Of a DNA stretch of 39,498 nucleotides, positions 9,901 through 17,703 are shown in pieces. The position numbers and the translations under genes are program-made. This DNA is from an uncultured Ruminococcus sp. (GTDB taxonomy: Bacteria; Bacillota; Clostridia; Oscillospirales; Ruminococcaceae): contig CACZFN010000016.1 in NCBI GenBank assembly GCA_902780505.1, forward strand, positions 1-39,498, in the 5' to 3' direction. Position 1 is the stretch's first letter; each line of letters begins with the position of its first letter. The notes beneath the pieces are model-generated. The model searched no databases. It saw only the letters and a program-made list of their open reading frames with translations, and was not told where the DNA came from.

Positions 9901-10116
9901 AGGCCTTACAGAAAGCGTATGAACTTTGAAAAAGCTGTTTCCATAATGAAGGAAGTCCGCGGGACACAGCTTGCGGCAGATGTTGTAGATGCATTTTTAA
10001 GGCTTGTCGATAAAGGTGAGTTCAGGGCGCCTGATGACCACGGCGGCGGAAGCACCGAGGACATAGATAATATCCACAGGAAATTCAATGGCAGCAAAAA
10101 CAAGGAGGAATCATAA
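6997..10116 (+). CDS. membrane sensor with beta-propeller, Y_Y_Y and HD-GYP domains (putative cyclic-di-GMP phosphodiesterase)
   Basis: 1039 residues. After a short basic start comes a membrane segment or signal anchor (about 12-39). About 600 residues of two-component-regulator propeller repeats follow, with recurrent GLPS/W.GT/I..D...RLWVGT patterns, then a Y_Y_Y beta domain (about 695-775), a second membrane helix (about 784-808) and a cytoplasmic HD-GYP domain (about 825-1010). The HD-GYP is intact: HSSRVAEYT, LLHDIGK with His878-Asp879, and HHERPDGKGYP with GYP at 939-941. HD-GYP proteins hydrolyse cyclic di-GMP. The outside propeller is the type used by hybrid histidine kinases to sense sugars or polymers, so this looks like a one-protein link from an extracellular signal to second-messenger breakdown. 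No kinase or receiver domain is present. ATG follows GAGGA. The next gene starts 2 nt after the stop, so they are co-transcribed. Confidence 0.9.
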   Translation: MIKRDSFFKRKPFMAVVCSLTAVITAVIVGCYGINSVFAEKTAGVAAHTVDPTGKGDGYSAVLYGNTNGLPTSEANAIAQTEEGFIWIGSYSGLIRYDGNTFERIDSTTGITSVVSLFVDSENRLWVGTNDSGVAVIDKGDIKMYGKDDGLQSLSIRSITEDGSGRVYIATTHGMVSVNDKLEMIPVDEPQINDEYIRSIKLSYDGVVYGITTGGSVFTISDGKLTGVYGPEKLGIDNVRSILPDPAENGKIYLATNDGKVYHGELKNSFKNAAYTDTQPLGVINSMCMADNDTLWVCSDSGIGFINEGRFILIKNVPMNTSVEDMLTDYQGNLWFASSQQGVMKIVPNQFSDVFGKYGLESEVVYSTCMLDDMLFVGTKSRGLMILSDGSVLDSYPITSSKTASGEKLDDTDLLKMMDGCKIRSIIRDSKNRLWFSTFGDNGLVRVDGSEAVKFTSADGMPSDRVRTVYERSDGTMIAACTGGLVVIDGDKISQVFGESSGISNTEVLTVTEGFGGEMVLGTDGGGIFVLSDNGVLHLGIESGLRSDVVMRIKKDISRDILWIVTSNSLAYMTSDYKITTVKKFPYSNNFDIYENTKGEMWVLSSNGIYVTDVAQLIKNEEIEPIYYGMDNGLGCIATSNSYSELTADGDLYIAGNTGVAKVNIEKPFENVSLIKMSVPYIEADGEQIYPDKSGAFHISSDVRKLTIYSYVFNYSLMNPDVTYRLDGFESNPTTLRRSELAPINYTNLKGGEYRFVMEIADPQGGGTKSLSIVIIKEKAIYEQIWFRIVGIIGIAAVISGLVLLFVRYRTNKLIKKEKEQRLLVREIVEAFAKVIDMKDKYTNGHSSRVAEYTTILCRELGLDEETIEKYYNIALLHDIGKVGVPPEVLNKQGKLSDKEFAIIKSHSALGYNTLKDISIMPELAIGAGAHHERPDGKGYPKGLKGDEIPRVAQIIAVADTFDAMYSDRPYRKRMNFEKAVSIMKEVRGTQLAADVVDAFLRLVDKGEFRAPDDHGGGSTEDIDNIHRKFNGSKNKEES

Positions 10117-10117
10117 G

Positions 10118-10687
10118 ATGAGAAAGAATTTAGGGGCACAGCCCGCACTTTTCCCAATGCCGGTAGTTATAGTTGCGGCATACGGGGCTGACGGAAGTAT
10201 ATGCGCTATGAACGCAGCATGGGCACAGATATGCAGTTCAGACAAGATAGCGCTCTTTATTTCCCCGGGGCATAAGACAACTAAGAACATTCTTGAAACA
10301 AAGGCGTTTACTGTAAATATCGCCGATGTAAAGAATATAGTTCCTGCCGATTTCTTTGGAATTGCAACAGGCAACAATATGCCTGATAAGTTTGAAAGAT
10401 CGGGCTGTACTGCTGTAAAGAGCGAGTTTGTGAATGCGCCTGTTATAACAGACTTCCCCGTAAGCATCGAATGTGAACTTGCAGAGGAGATAAATACCCC
10501 GAATGTGCACGCAATAATCGGTAAAATAATAAACGTAAACGCTGAGGAAGCTGTAGTAGGGGAGGGTGACAAGATCATTCCCGAAAAGGTAGATGCACTT
10601 ATATTTGACCAGTACCGTTCAGGCTACTATAAGGTAGGCGAAAAGGCAGGCCAGGCATGGAGTGAAGGCAAAGAGCTTATGAAATAA
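10118..10687 (+). CDS. flavin reductase-like, FMN-binding protein
   Basis: 189-residue protein with the split-barrel flavin reductase (DIM6/NTAB) pattern: PMPVVIVAAYGADG, MNAAWAQ, a long middle strand region and an HAIIGKI segment. Such proteins bind FMN and reduce it with NAD(P)H, or act as flavoproteins of unknown substrate. Start ATG 10118 is chosen because AAGGAGG ends 9 nt upstream; an in-frame ATG at 10088 lies inside the previous gene. It follows the HD-GYP gene by 1 nt (TAA, then ATG), so the two share a transcript, but no functional link is evident. Cytoplasmic. Confidence 0.88.
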   Translation: MRKNLGAQPALFPMPVVIVAAYGADGSICAMNAAWAQICSSDKIALFISPGHKTTKNILETKAFTVNIADVKNIVPADFFGIATGNNMPDKFERSGCTAVKSEFVNAPVITDFPVSIECELAEEINTPNVHAIIGKIINVNAEEAVVGEGDKIIPEKVDALIFDQYRSGYYKVGEKAGQAWSEGKELMK

Positions 10688-10696
10688 CAAAACCCG

Positions 10697-10735
10697 GAGG
10701 CACCTGCGCTTTGTGCGTATGCGCCTCTGTCTTTT
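10697..10735 (+). terminator. probable terminator after the flavin reductase gene
   Basis: GAGGC (10697-10701) pairs with GCCTC (10723-10727) around an imperfect inner GCGC/GTGC stem, followed by TCTTTTT. A second hairpin with arms AAAATGCA (10755-10762) and TGCATTTT (10781-10788) and a T run lies just downstream and may back it up. Confidence 0.5.
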
Positions 10736-10802
10736 TACTGAACCCAAAATCAAGAAAATGCAGTCTGCTAATACAAAAATTGCATTTTTTTGCTTTTGGG
10801 GC

Positions 10803-10831
10803 TTGCAATCTGCGGGAAAAAGTATTATAAT
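10803..10831 (+). promoter_or_regulatory. sigma-A promoter of ilvE
   Basis: TTGCAA at 10803-10808 and TATAAT at 10826-10831, 17-bp spacer, with an overlapping second TATAAT. The leader is only about 30 nt, too short for a T-box or other riboswitch. Confidence 0.8.
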
Positions 10832-10867
10832 ATAATCAGATCATTTTTTTGAAAGAAGGCTTTTACA

Positions 10868-11935
10868 ATGGAAATCAGATTTGAACCCACAAAAACCCCT
10901 AAGGCAAAGCCTCAGGACGAAACAAAGCTTGGCTTTGGTCATATTTTTACAGACCATATGTTTGCAATGAATTATGACGCAGGACAGGGCTGGCATGATG
11001 CAAGGATAGTTCCTTACGGTGAGATCTCACTTTCCCCTGCGGCTATGTGTCTGCACTACGGTCAGGAAATTTTTGAAGGCCTCAAGGCTTACAGAACAGC
11101 TGACGGCACAGTTCAGCTTTTCAGACCTGACGAAAACTATAAGAGAATGAACAACTCCGCTGAGCGTATGGTAATACCCAAGATCGACGAGAAATTTATG
11201 GTCGAAGCTACAAAGAAACTTGTAGAGATCGAAAAGGACTGGGTGCCGCATACTGACGGCGCATCACTTTATATAAGACCGTTCATTTTTGCAACTGATC
11301 CCTATGTAGGTGTTAAGCCTGCGGATCATTACCTGTTCCTTATAATCCTTTCACCCTCGGGCCCGTACTACTCGACAGGTCTTGATCCTGTTAAGATATA
11401 TGTTGAGCAGAAGTATGTAAGGGCAGTAAGGGGCGGTACAGGCTTTGCCAAGACAGCAGCTAACTATGCTATATCCCTTAAAGGGCAGGACGAGGCTCAC
11501 GAGCAGGATTACGAGCAGGTGCTCTGGCTTGACGGCGTTGAGCAGAAGTATATCGAGGAAGTCGGCTCAATGAACATATTCTTTGTTATTGACGGTGAGG
11601 TGATCACTCCTGAACTTACAGGCTCGGTACTTCCCGGCATCACAAGAAAGAGTGCACTTGAGGTCTGCAAGGCTAAGGGTATCAAGGCAACAGAAAGAAG
11701 AATAACTATTCAGGAAGTTGCAGATGCTTATGATGCAGGCAAGCTTGATGAAGTATTCGGTACTGGTACAGCGGCAGTAATCAGCCCTGTCGGCCACCTT
11801 AAATGGGGCGATAAGGTAATGACTATCAATGACAATAAGATAGGCAAGATATCCCAGATGCTTTATGATACTATGACAGGTATCCAGTGGGGTAAGATCG
11901 AGGACAAGTTCGGCTGGACAGTTAAGATCGGCTGA
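10868..11935 (+). CDS. ilvE: branched-chain amino acid aminotransferase
   Basis: Fold-type IV PLP enzyme that transfers the amino group between glutamate and the keto acids of leucine, isoleucine and valine; cytoplasmic. 355 residues matches the long BCAT II subfamily. Signatures: LHYGQEIFEGLKAYR, a YIRPF segment, GGTGFAKTAANYA with the PLP lysine K195, EVGSMNIFFV, and the phosphate-binding GTGTAAVISPVG. ATG 10868 has an AGAAGG site upstream. It is a single-gene unit with its own promoter. The stop codon is the first triplet of a 280-bp palindrome reaching to the convergent metallophosphoesterase gene. Confidence 0.96.
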   Translation: MEIRFEPTKTPKAKPQDETKLGFGHIFTDHMFAMNYDAGQGWHDARIVPYGEISLSPAAMCLHYGQEIFEGLKAYRTADGTVQLFRPDENYKRMNNSAERMVIPKIDEKFMVEATKKLVEIEKDWVPHTDGASLYIRPFIFATDPYVGVKPADHYLFLIILSPSGPYYSTGLDPVKIYVEQKYVRAVRGGTGFAKTAANYAISLKGQDEAHEQDYEQVLWLDGVEQKYIEEVGSMNIFFVIDGEVITPELTGSVLPGITRKSALEVCKAKGIKATERRITIQEVADAYDAGKLDEVFGTGTAAVISPVGHLKWGDKVMTINDNKIGKISQMLYDTMTGIQWGKIEDKFGWTVKIG

Positions 11936-12212
11936 TAATGATAATAAAAACCGCCTTTTTACTGGTGGCGGCTATAAGGAAACTTATGTATTTTATTGGG
12001 GGAAACCTTTCTGAAGAAAGGTTATCCCCCAAACCCCTTTCCAAAGACTTCTAATTTAATTTCCCCTAAAGGGCATATGCCCTTTAGGGGAAATTAGGTC
12101 AAAAGTTTTAGGAAGGGGGCCTGGGGGAGAACCCTTTTTCAAAAGGGTTTCCCCCAGTAGAACACGTAAGCCTCTTTATAGCCACCAGTAAAAGGGCGGT
12201 TTTTTATTATCA
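11933..12212. repeat. 280-bp near-perfect palindromic element filling a convergent intergenic gap
   Basis: The whole gap between two convergent stop codons reads almost the same on both strands, centred at 12076/12077. The core 12057-12096 is a perfect 40-bp palindrome (AATTTCCCCTAAAGGGCAT and its complement). Outside it each arm has its own hairpin, based on GGGGGAAACC...GGTT..CCCCC (11998-12030) and its mirror (12122-12155). The outer ends pair TGATAAT..AAAAACCGCC..TTTTACTGGTGG with the matching right end. The ends coincide with the stop codons of both genes, so the element supplies both stops and acts as a bidirectional terminator. The arms differ at scattered positions and small gaps. It has no open reading frame, which suggests a MITE-like or dispersed palindromic repeat; copy number cannot be tested here. 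Confidence 0.85.
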
Positions 12213-13334
12213 GTTCACGTTGATCTCAACATATTCGGAACGGCAGCCTGTCTTGAAAGCTATCGCCCAGTCGGATATTCCCGAGGTCACTATAAAATCG
12301 GTGTTTTCACGTTTTTCATAGCCGTAAGTCTTGTCATTTGCGCCTATCCATTCACCGACGGGGTTTATCGGCAAAAGCTGTCCGCCGTGGGTATGTCCCG
12401 AAAGAACAAGGTCAACACCCGCAGCTGCTTCGGCACTATAGTCATTGGGCTGGTGGTCTAAAACTATCATGTACTTGCTCTTGTCAAGGTCTTTGATAAG
12501 CTCGTCCATAGGTTTTCTTCCGCCGCCTCTGCCTACAAGTTCTTCTGACTTGTCAGCCCTGCCTATGATATAAAAGCTGTCATTTACAAGGACGCTTTCG
12601 TCCTCTAAAACCGTTACGCCGTTTTTCTCAAGCTCTGCCACAAGGTCATCAGTGGTGTAGCCGCGGTGATCGTCGCCGTAATATCCTTTATCGTGGTTGC
12701 CGAAGCAGTAGTAAACGCCGTATTTTGTTTTCAGTCTGCCGACAGCGGCGCAGGCGGCAAGCATATTTTTCCTGTCGGTATCGTCATCAACAAAATCACC
12801 TGTAATAACGACAATATCGGGATCTTTTTCGTTCATCATATCAATGTACTTGTTAAGCCCTTCACCGTCAAATGTCGTGCCGACGTGTGAATCGGCAAAC
12901 TGGATTATTTTAAGCCCCGAAACGGACTTTGAAGTGCTAAGCTTGTAATCCTTTTCCCAAACATTATTTGCAAGGTAGAAGCCTGCAAGCAGGTATGCCA
13001 CAGCAGAACCAAGCGCTATATAACCGCCGATAAAGCTTTCGGGCTTTTTTTCGCTTTTTCGTATTTTTCTTACTATAAGCGTTATGATATCCGCAATACC
13101 GAAGAAAATAAGCAGATGAATAAGGCATATTGCCATATTAACTGCACCCATAGTCAGAGTAAGCACACACACGATAGCCGCGGTAAAAACAAGACCTGCT
13201 ATACGTGCTTTCATTTTGCTCTGCCCCGCAAGCTTTCTTACAAAGCCGAAGCGGGAAAAGCAATTTATAGTATAAAGTGCACTTGCAATAAGCAAAACCA
13301 CCGCTATTACAAGTATCGCTATCCACATTCCCAT
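12210..13334 (-). CDS. membrane-anchored metallophosphoesterase (YkuE/YaeI-like)
   Basis: 374 residues. The first about 130 contain four likely membrane helices (about 4-22, 47-65, 66-88, 103-122). A calcineurin-like phosphoesterase domain follows with every metal motif present: FADSH, GDFVDDD, GNHD, DHQP and GHTHGGQ. Relatives such as YkuE and YaeI are metal-dependent phosphatases or lipid pyrophosphatases on the outer face of the membrane; the substrate here is unknown. ATG 13334 follows GGAGGTG. The 5' leader is a 145-bp palindromic element placed directly after the promoter, and the 3' end is the 280-bp palindrome, so the gene is bracketed by repeats. Confidence 0.9.
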   Translation of the reverse strand: MGMWIAILVIAVVLLIASALYTINCFSRFGFVRKLAGQSKMKARIAGLVFTAAIVCVLTLTMGAVNMAICLIHLLIFFGIADIITLIVRKIRKSEKKPESFIGGYIALGSAVAYLLAGFYLANNVWEKDYKLSTSKSVSGLKIIQFADSHVGTTFDGEGLNKYIDMMNEKDPDIVVITGDFVDDDTDRKNMLAACAAVGRLKTKYGVYYCFGNHDKGYYGDDHRGYTTDDLVAELEKNGVTVLEDESVLVNDSFYIIGRADKSEELVGRGGGRKPMDELIKDLDKSKYMIVLDHQPNDYSAEAAAGVDLVLSGHTHGGQLLPINPVGEWIGANDKTYGYEKRENTDFIVTSGISDWAIAFKTGCRSEYVEINVN

Positions 13335-13353
13335 TCAAAACACCTCCGATTTT

Positions 13354-13498
13354 TATAGGCAACACCACCGGGGCATTGTACGTCATATACGCAGTCAGAT
13401 TTTTCATATGATCGCCTGAATCCGGGTGATATGACGGAAAATCTTGTGGCAGATGGCGTGCAAAGGCGCGTGCCGGCGGCCCGTCGGTGTTGCCTATA
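13354..13498. repeat. 145-bp palindromic element with GGCAACACC/GGTGTTGCC ends
   Basis: The left end TATAGGCAACACC (13354-13366) is exactly repeated inverted at the right end (13486-13498). Inside, the arms continue to match imperfectly (GCATTGTACGTCATAT against a complement of GGCGTGCAAAGGC) and end in a hairpin of AGATTTT and AAAATCT arms. It has no coding capacity. The right end touches the -10 box of the minus-strand promoter at 13498-13526, so nearly the whole leader of the metallophosphoesterase mRNA is this hairpin. It could be a MITE with a TA-type target duplication or a conserved structured leader. Related ends occur at 35571 and 6373. Confidence 0.8.
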
Positions 13499-13526
13499 TT
13501 ATATCAGAGTATTGACACAATGTCAA
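13498..13526 (-). promoter_or_regulatory. sigma-A promoter of the metallophosphoesterase gene
   Basis: On the minus strand TTGACA (13521-13526) and TATAAT (13498-13503) with a 17-bp spacer, a full consensus match. The -35 is part of an inverted repeat TTGACATTGTGTCAA (13512-13526) that could be an operator. The start of transcription falls inside the end of the palindromic element. Confidence 0.82.
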
Positions 13527-13567
13527 ATAGAATATAATTATACACGCATAACTAAATGTTATAGCAA

Positions 13568-13596
13568 ATCCCGCCGCTGAAAGACAGTGACGGGAT
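13568..13596 (-). terminator. probable terminator of pyrG
   Basis: 8-bp stem (ATCCCGCC 13568-13575 with GACGGGAT 13589-13596, one G-T pair) and an inner CTG/CAG. Read on the minus strand it lies 7 nt after the pyrG stop, but its T tract is poor (TTTGCTAT). Confidence 0.5.
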
Positions 13597-13602
13597 AAAT
13601 GA

Positions 13603-15282
<1,680 letters not shown>

Positions 15283-15459
15283 GCCCTTTTGAGCAAAAAT
15301 AAAAAAATCGTCAAATTGACTATTTGTGCAAAAAAAATCAAACGGTTATTGACATTTAAAAGAAGACAGGGGAGATGTATCAGAGCACGGAAATCGGTTT
15401 TTACAAGGTCTGACCTCTGGAAATCAAAAATCATCTCCGTGGTATCAAAGATTTTTGTA

Positions 15460-15488
15460 TTGCAATTCCGGTCAGAATGTGATATAAT
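15460..15488 (+). promoter_or_regulatory. sigma-A promoter of the hypothetical protein-ppa pair
   Basis: TTGCAA at 15460-15465 and TATAAT at 15483-15488, 17-bp spacer, about 65 bp before the first start codon. Confidence 0.8.
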
Positions 15489-15553
15489 AAGTAAAATTCC
15501 TTTTTACACTCGTGTTGTTAATAGTATAAAGAACTCAGAATGGGAGTGATGTG

Positions 15554-16126
15554 ATGAAAGGCGGTTTCAGACTTACCGAGGGCGTGTGTGCAAAGGTGAA
15601 TGATAAATTGATCTCCGCATACTGTGAAACTGAAAACGGCTTTGATGCGCTTCTTTCGGCGGAGCTGATAGAGCCTTTTGTGACAAAGGCGATAGAGCTT
15701 CTTGACGAACCGGCGTTTTTCTTCCTTGAACTGCCAAAAAACGCTGATGAAGAAGATATCGAAAACTACGATATATACTACCTTGATAACTGCACCCTGC
15801 CTGTTATAAGGGCGATAATGAAGCGCTACGGCGAGCTTCTTGTTCAGGACGGGCTATCACGCTTCGGTTTCGGGGCACATGATTCGGGGGTAGAGATATA
15901 TCTGCAAAGCTATCAGCAGGTAAGCATCTATTACCCGGAGAAAACGAAGGCGGCTGATATCTTTGAGGAAATTGGTGCTGCAAAGACTGATAAGCTTGTG
16001 ACATTGTGGGATGATTTTTCACAGGAAGATCCCGGGATAAGCGTTAGGGTGGAACTTAACGGCGAAAGTGTTTTTGATATCCCCGAAAACCTGAAAAGCG
16101 CGGGGATGTATTTATATCAGGAATAG
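15554..16126 (+). CDS. hypothetical protein upstream of inorganic pyrophosphatase
   Basis: 190 residues, acidic, no signal peptide or membrane helix, so cytoplasmic. I do not recognise the family. Visible features: a helical N-terminal half with [15 protein letters not shown], a D/E-rich patch ([16 protein letters not shown]), a [22 protein letters not shown] segment that looks like consecutive beta strands, and a C-terminal [20 protein letters not shown] 15554 is preferred over the GTG at 15551 because GGGAG lies 7 nt before it. The pyrophosphatase gene starts 16 bp after its stop and shares its promoter, so the two are co-expressed. Confidence 0.8.
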   Translation: MKGGFRLTEGVCAKVNDKLISAYCETENGFDALLSAELIEPFVTKAIELLDEPAFFFLELPKNADEEDIENYDIYYLDNCTLPVIRAIMKRYGELLVQDGLSRFGFGAHDSGVEIYLQSYQQVSIYYPEKTKAADIFEEIGAAKTDKLVTLWDDFSQEDPGISVRVELNGESVFDIPENLKSAGMYLYQE

Positions 16127-16142
16127 AAAGGAAAGACGATTT

Positions 16143-16673
16143 ATGAACATATGGCATGATATCTCACCAAAGGCGATAACCAATAAGAAGTTCACGGCAG
16201 TTGTCGAAATACCGAAAGGTTCAAAGGTAAAGTATGAACTTGACAAGACTACAGGGCTTCTTAAAATGGACAGGATCCTGTATACCTCAACACATTACCC
16301 TGCAAATTACGGCTTTATACCACGTACATATGCAGAGGACGGCGATCCGCTCGATGTGCTCGTACTGTGCTCGGAAACGCTTGCACCGCTTTCTCTTGTG
16401 GACTGTTACCCGATCGGCGTTATATCAATGCTTGATAACGGAGCCGCCGATGAAAAGATAATCGCTATACCGCTCAACGATCCTACATATAATATGTACA
16501 CGGATATTTCTCAGCTGCCAAAGCATATATTTGAGGAGATGAGCCATTTCTTTGCGGTCTACAAACAGCTTGAAGGAAAAGATACCGTCATAGACGACGT
16601 AAAAGGCGAGCAGGAGGCTGTGAGCATTGTTCAGTCGTGTATGGACAGGTATATTGAATGCTATTGCAAATAG
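16143..16673 (+). CDS. ppa: inorganic pyrophosphatase, family I
   Basis: Hydrolyses pyrophosphate released by biosynthesis; soluble cytoplasmic. 176 residues, the usual size for bacterial family I. The signature is [10 protein letters not shown] with the metal-binding Asp66, Asp68 and Asp71; [13 protein letters not shown] at the N-terminus and [11 protein letters not shown] are also typical. Many clostridia use membrane or family II (DHH) enzymes instead, so the soluble family I enzyme is informative about this lineage. Second gene of a two-gene unit; ATG follows AAAGGAAAG. A terminator follows at once. Confidence 0.95.
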   Translation: MNIWHDISPKAITNKKFTAVVEIPKGSKVKYELDKTTGLLKMDRILYTSTHYPANYGFIPRTYAEDGDPLDVLVLCSETLAPLSLVDCYPIGVISMLDNGAADEKIIAIPLNDPTYNMYTDISQLPKHIFEEMSHFFAVYKQLEGKDTVIDDVKGEQEAVSIVQSCMDRYIECYCK

Positions 16674-16680
16674 AACTGTT

Positions 16681-16708
16681 CCCGTGGGTGCTGCCTGCGG
16701 GGATTTTT
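16681..16708 (+). terminator. terminator after ppa
   Basis: Stem CCCGTGGG (16681-16688) with CCTGCGGG (16694-16701), two G-T pairs, then GATTTTTTT. Confidence 0.75.
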
Positions 16709-16864
16709 TTATGTCAGAATGCAGATTTGTAATAATTAATCCATTTAACATAAAAATGCGTAACCTTTTTGAAACAATTGCCCCCACAATATGTAGTGGA
16801 TGCCGAAATATTTGGTTAAAAAATAAAAAAATAGGCAAAATACGATAAAATGTTTTGAAACCTA

Positions 16865-16893
16865 TTGACGAATACAAGATATTGTGGTATAGT
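16865..16893 (+). promoter_or_regulatory. sigma-A promoter about 380 bp upstream of mraZ
   Basis: TTGACG at 16865-16870 and TATAGT at 16888-16893 with a 17-bp spacer and a TGG extended -10. It directs a transcript into the long gap before mraZ and is followed by a terminator about 100 nt later. Confidence 0.7.
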
Positions 16894-16899
16894 TATATA

Positions 16900-17008
16900 G
16901 TAATGTACGTGTATGTGTAACTGAATGTAAAATGCGGCGGATACAATATGTTGATTCTGGCGTAAACAAGGCAAAAGCCGGCTGCTGCTCGGCAGTCGGG
17001 GATTTTTG
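16900..17008 (+). ncRNA. candidate short transcript or attenuated leader upstream of mraZ
   Basis: The stretch from the predicted start of transcription to a terminator-like hairpin (CCGGCTGCT 16978-16986 with GGCAGTCGG 16991-16999, then GGATTTTTG) would give an RNA of about 105 nt. It contains no gene of useful length, only a five-codon frame ATG-TTG-ATT-CTG-GCG-TAA at 16950-16967. It matches no riboswitch class I know. Inferred from promoter and terminator only. The remaining 17009-17160 is AT-rich with no feature I can support beyond a weak AACTC/GAGTT hairpin near 17125. Confidence 0.35.
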
Positions 17009-17161
17009 TAAGAGCTTGAATTAATAAAAAGTTTACATATTACAGTTTGGTAACTATATATCGTACAATTATTACATAATCAGCCCATAAATACAGTGTT
17101 CTGACAATTAACAGCACCGAAAAACTCCCTCGTGCGAGTTAAAATTTTGTTAAAATAACTG

Positions 17162-17190
17162 TTGCAATTTCCTCTGATATAGTGTATAAT
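17162..17190 (+). promoter_or_regulatory. main promoter of the dcw operon (mraZ promoter)
   Basis: TTGCAA at 17162-17167 and TATAAT at 17185-17190, 17-bp spacer. The start of transcription should be near 17197, leaving a leader of about 75 nt before mraZ. Confidence 0.85.
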
Positions 17191-17207
17191 ATGTATAAAG
17201 GCGGTAA

Positions 17208-17223
17208 AAAGTGCAAAAAAGTG
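17208..17223 (+). promoter_or_regulatory. candidate MraZ-binding box repeats
   Basis: Two perfect AAAGTG hexamers, at 17208-17213 and 17218-17223, start exactly 10 bp (one helical turn) apart just downstream of the mraZ promoter. A degenerate third (AAGGCG) sits 10 bp upstream. Published work on mollicute MraZ describes AAAGTG[T/G] repeats at 10-bp spacing as its operator. The position, inside the first transcribed bases, fits autorepression of the operon. The match to the box is seen; binding is inferred. Confidence 0.6.
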
Positions 17224-17274
17224 GTAATCAGTCCCTGAATGCACAGCCTGCACTGTATGAAAGGGGTGAGTTTG

Positions 17275-17703
17275 TTGCAGACCGGTCTTATGGGAAATTT
17301 TTCTCAGACTATGGATACTAAGGGCAGAATGTCATTTCCTCAGAAGCTGAGGGATATCATAGGCGACAAATTCATCATAACTAATGGTATAGACGGCTGC
17401 CTTTTTGTATATTCGCTTGATGATTTTGAAAGGATAGCACGCAAGCTCGGCGAAGTGCCGATGTCGAAGGGCAGGGCTATACAAAGGCGTTTGATGTCAT
17501 GGGCAGTTGAGGTTGAAGCGGACAAGCAGGGGAGGATCCTGATACCTTCAAACCTGCGTGAACAGGCCGGGCTTGAAAAGGATATAATCGTCGCAGGCGT
17601 TGTTGACAGATGTGAGATATGGGACAGGCAGCGCTGGAATGATTTTAATGCAGCTGTTGATGACGAGGAACTGATGAAAGCCCTTGAGGGGACGGATTTC
17701 TGA
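17275..17703 (+). CDS. mraZ: transcriptional regulator MraZ
   Basis: 142-residue DNA-binding regulator made of two AbrB-like swapped-hairpin motifs. The first has MGNFSQTMDTKGRMSFP and the second VEADKQGRILIPSNLREQAGL, the paired DxKGR/DxQGR signatures of MraZ. It forms rings and controls its own dcw operon. I place the start at TTG 17275, 6 nt after AAGGGGTG (17261-17268). The ATG at 17290 has no site in range, and longer frames add non-homologous residues. First gene of the cluster; its TGA overlaps the rsmH ATG by one base, so translation is coupled. Confidence 0.93.
   Translation: MQTGLMGNFSQTMDTKGRMSFPQKLRDIIGDKFIITNGIDGCLFVYSLDDFERIARKLGEVPMSKGRAIQRRLMSWAVEVEADKQGRILIPSNLREQAGLEKDIIVAGVVDRCEIWDRQRWNDFNAAVDDEELMKALEGTDF

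Noticed and set aside
15289-15549. 86-codon plus-strand frame before the hypothetical gene
   Set aside because: Lies across the intergenic stretch and the promoter at 15460-15488, Lys/Arg/Ile-rich from AT-rich DNA, no ribosome site.
16900-17000. Cyclic di-GMP, cobalamin or other known riboswitch upstream of mraZ
   Set aside because: Some GGCGTAAAC and GGCAAAAGCC pieces look suggestive, but conserved cores of these classes are not found in order.
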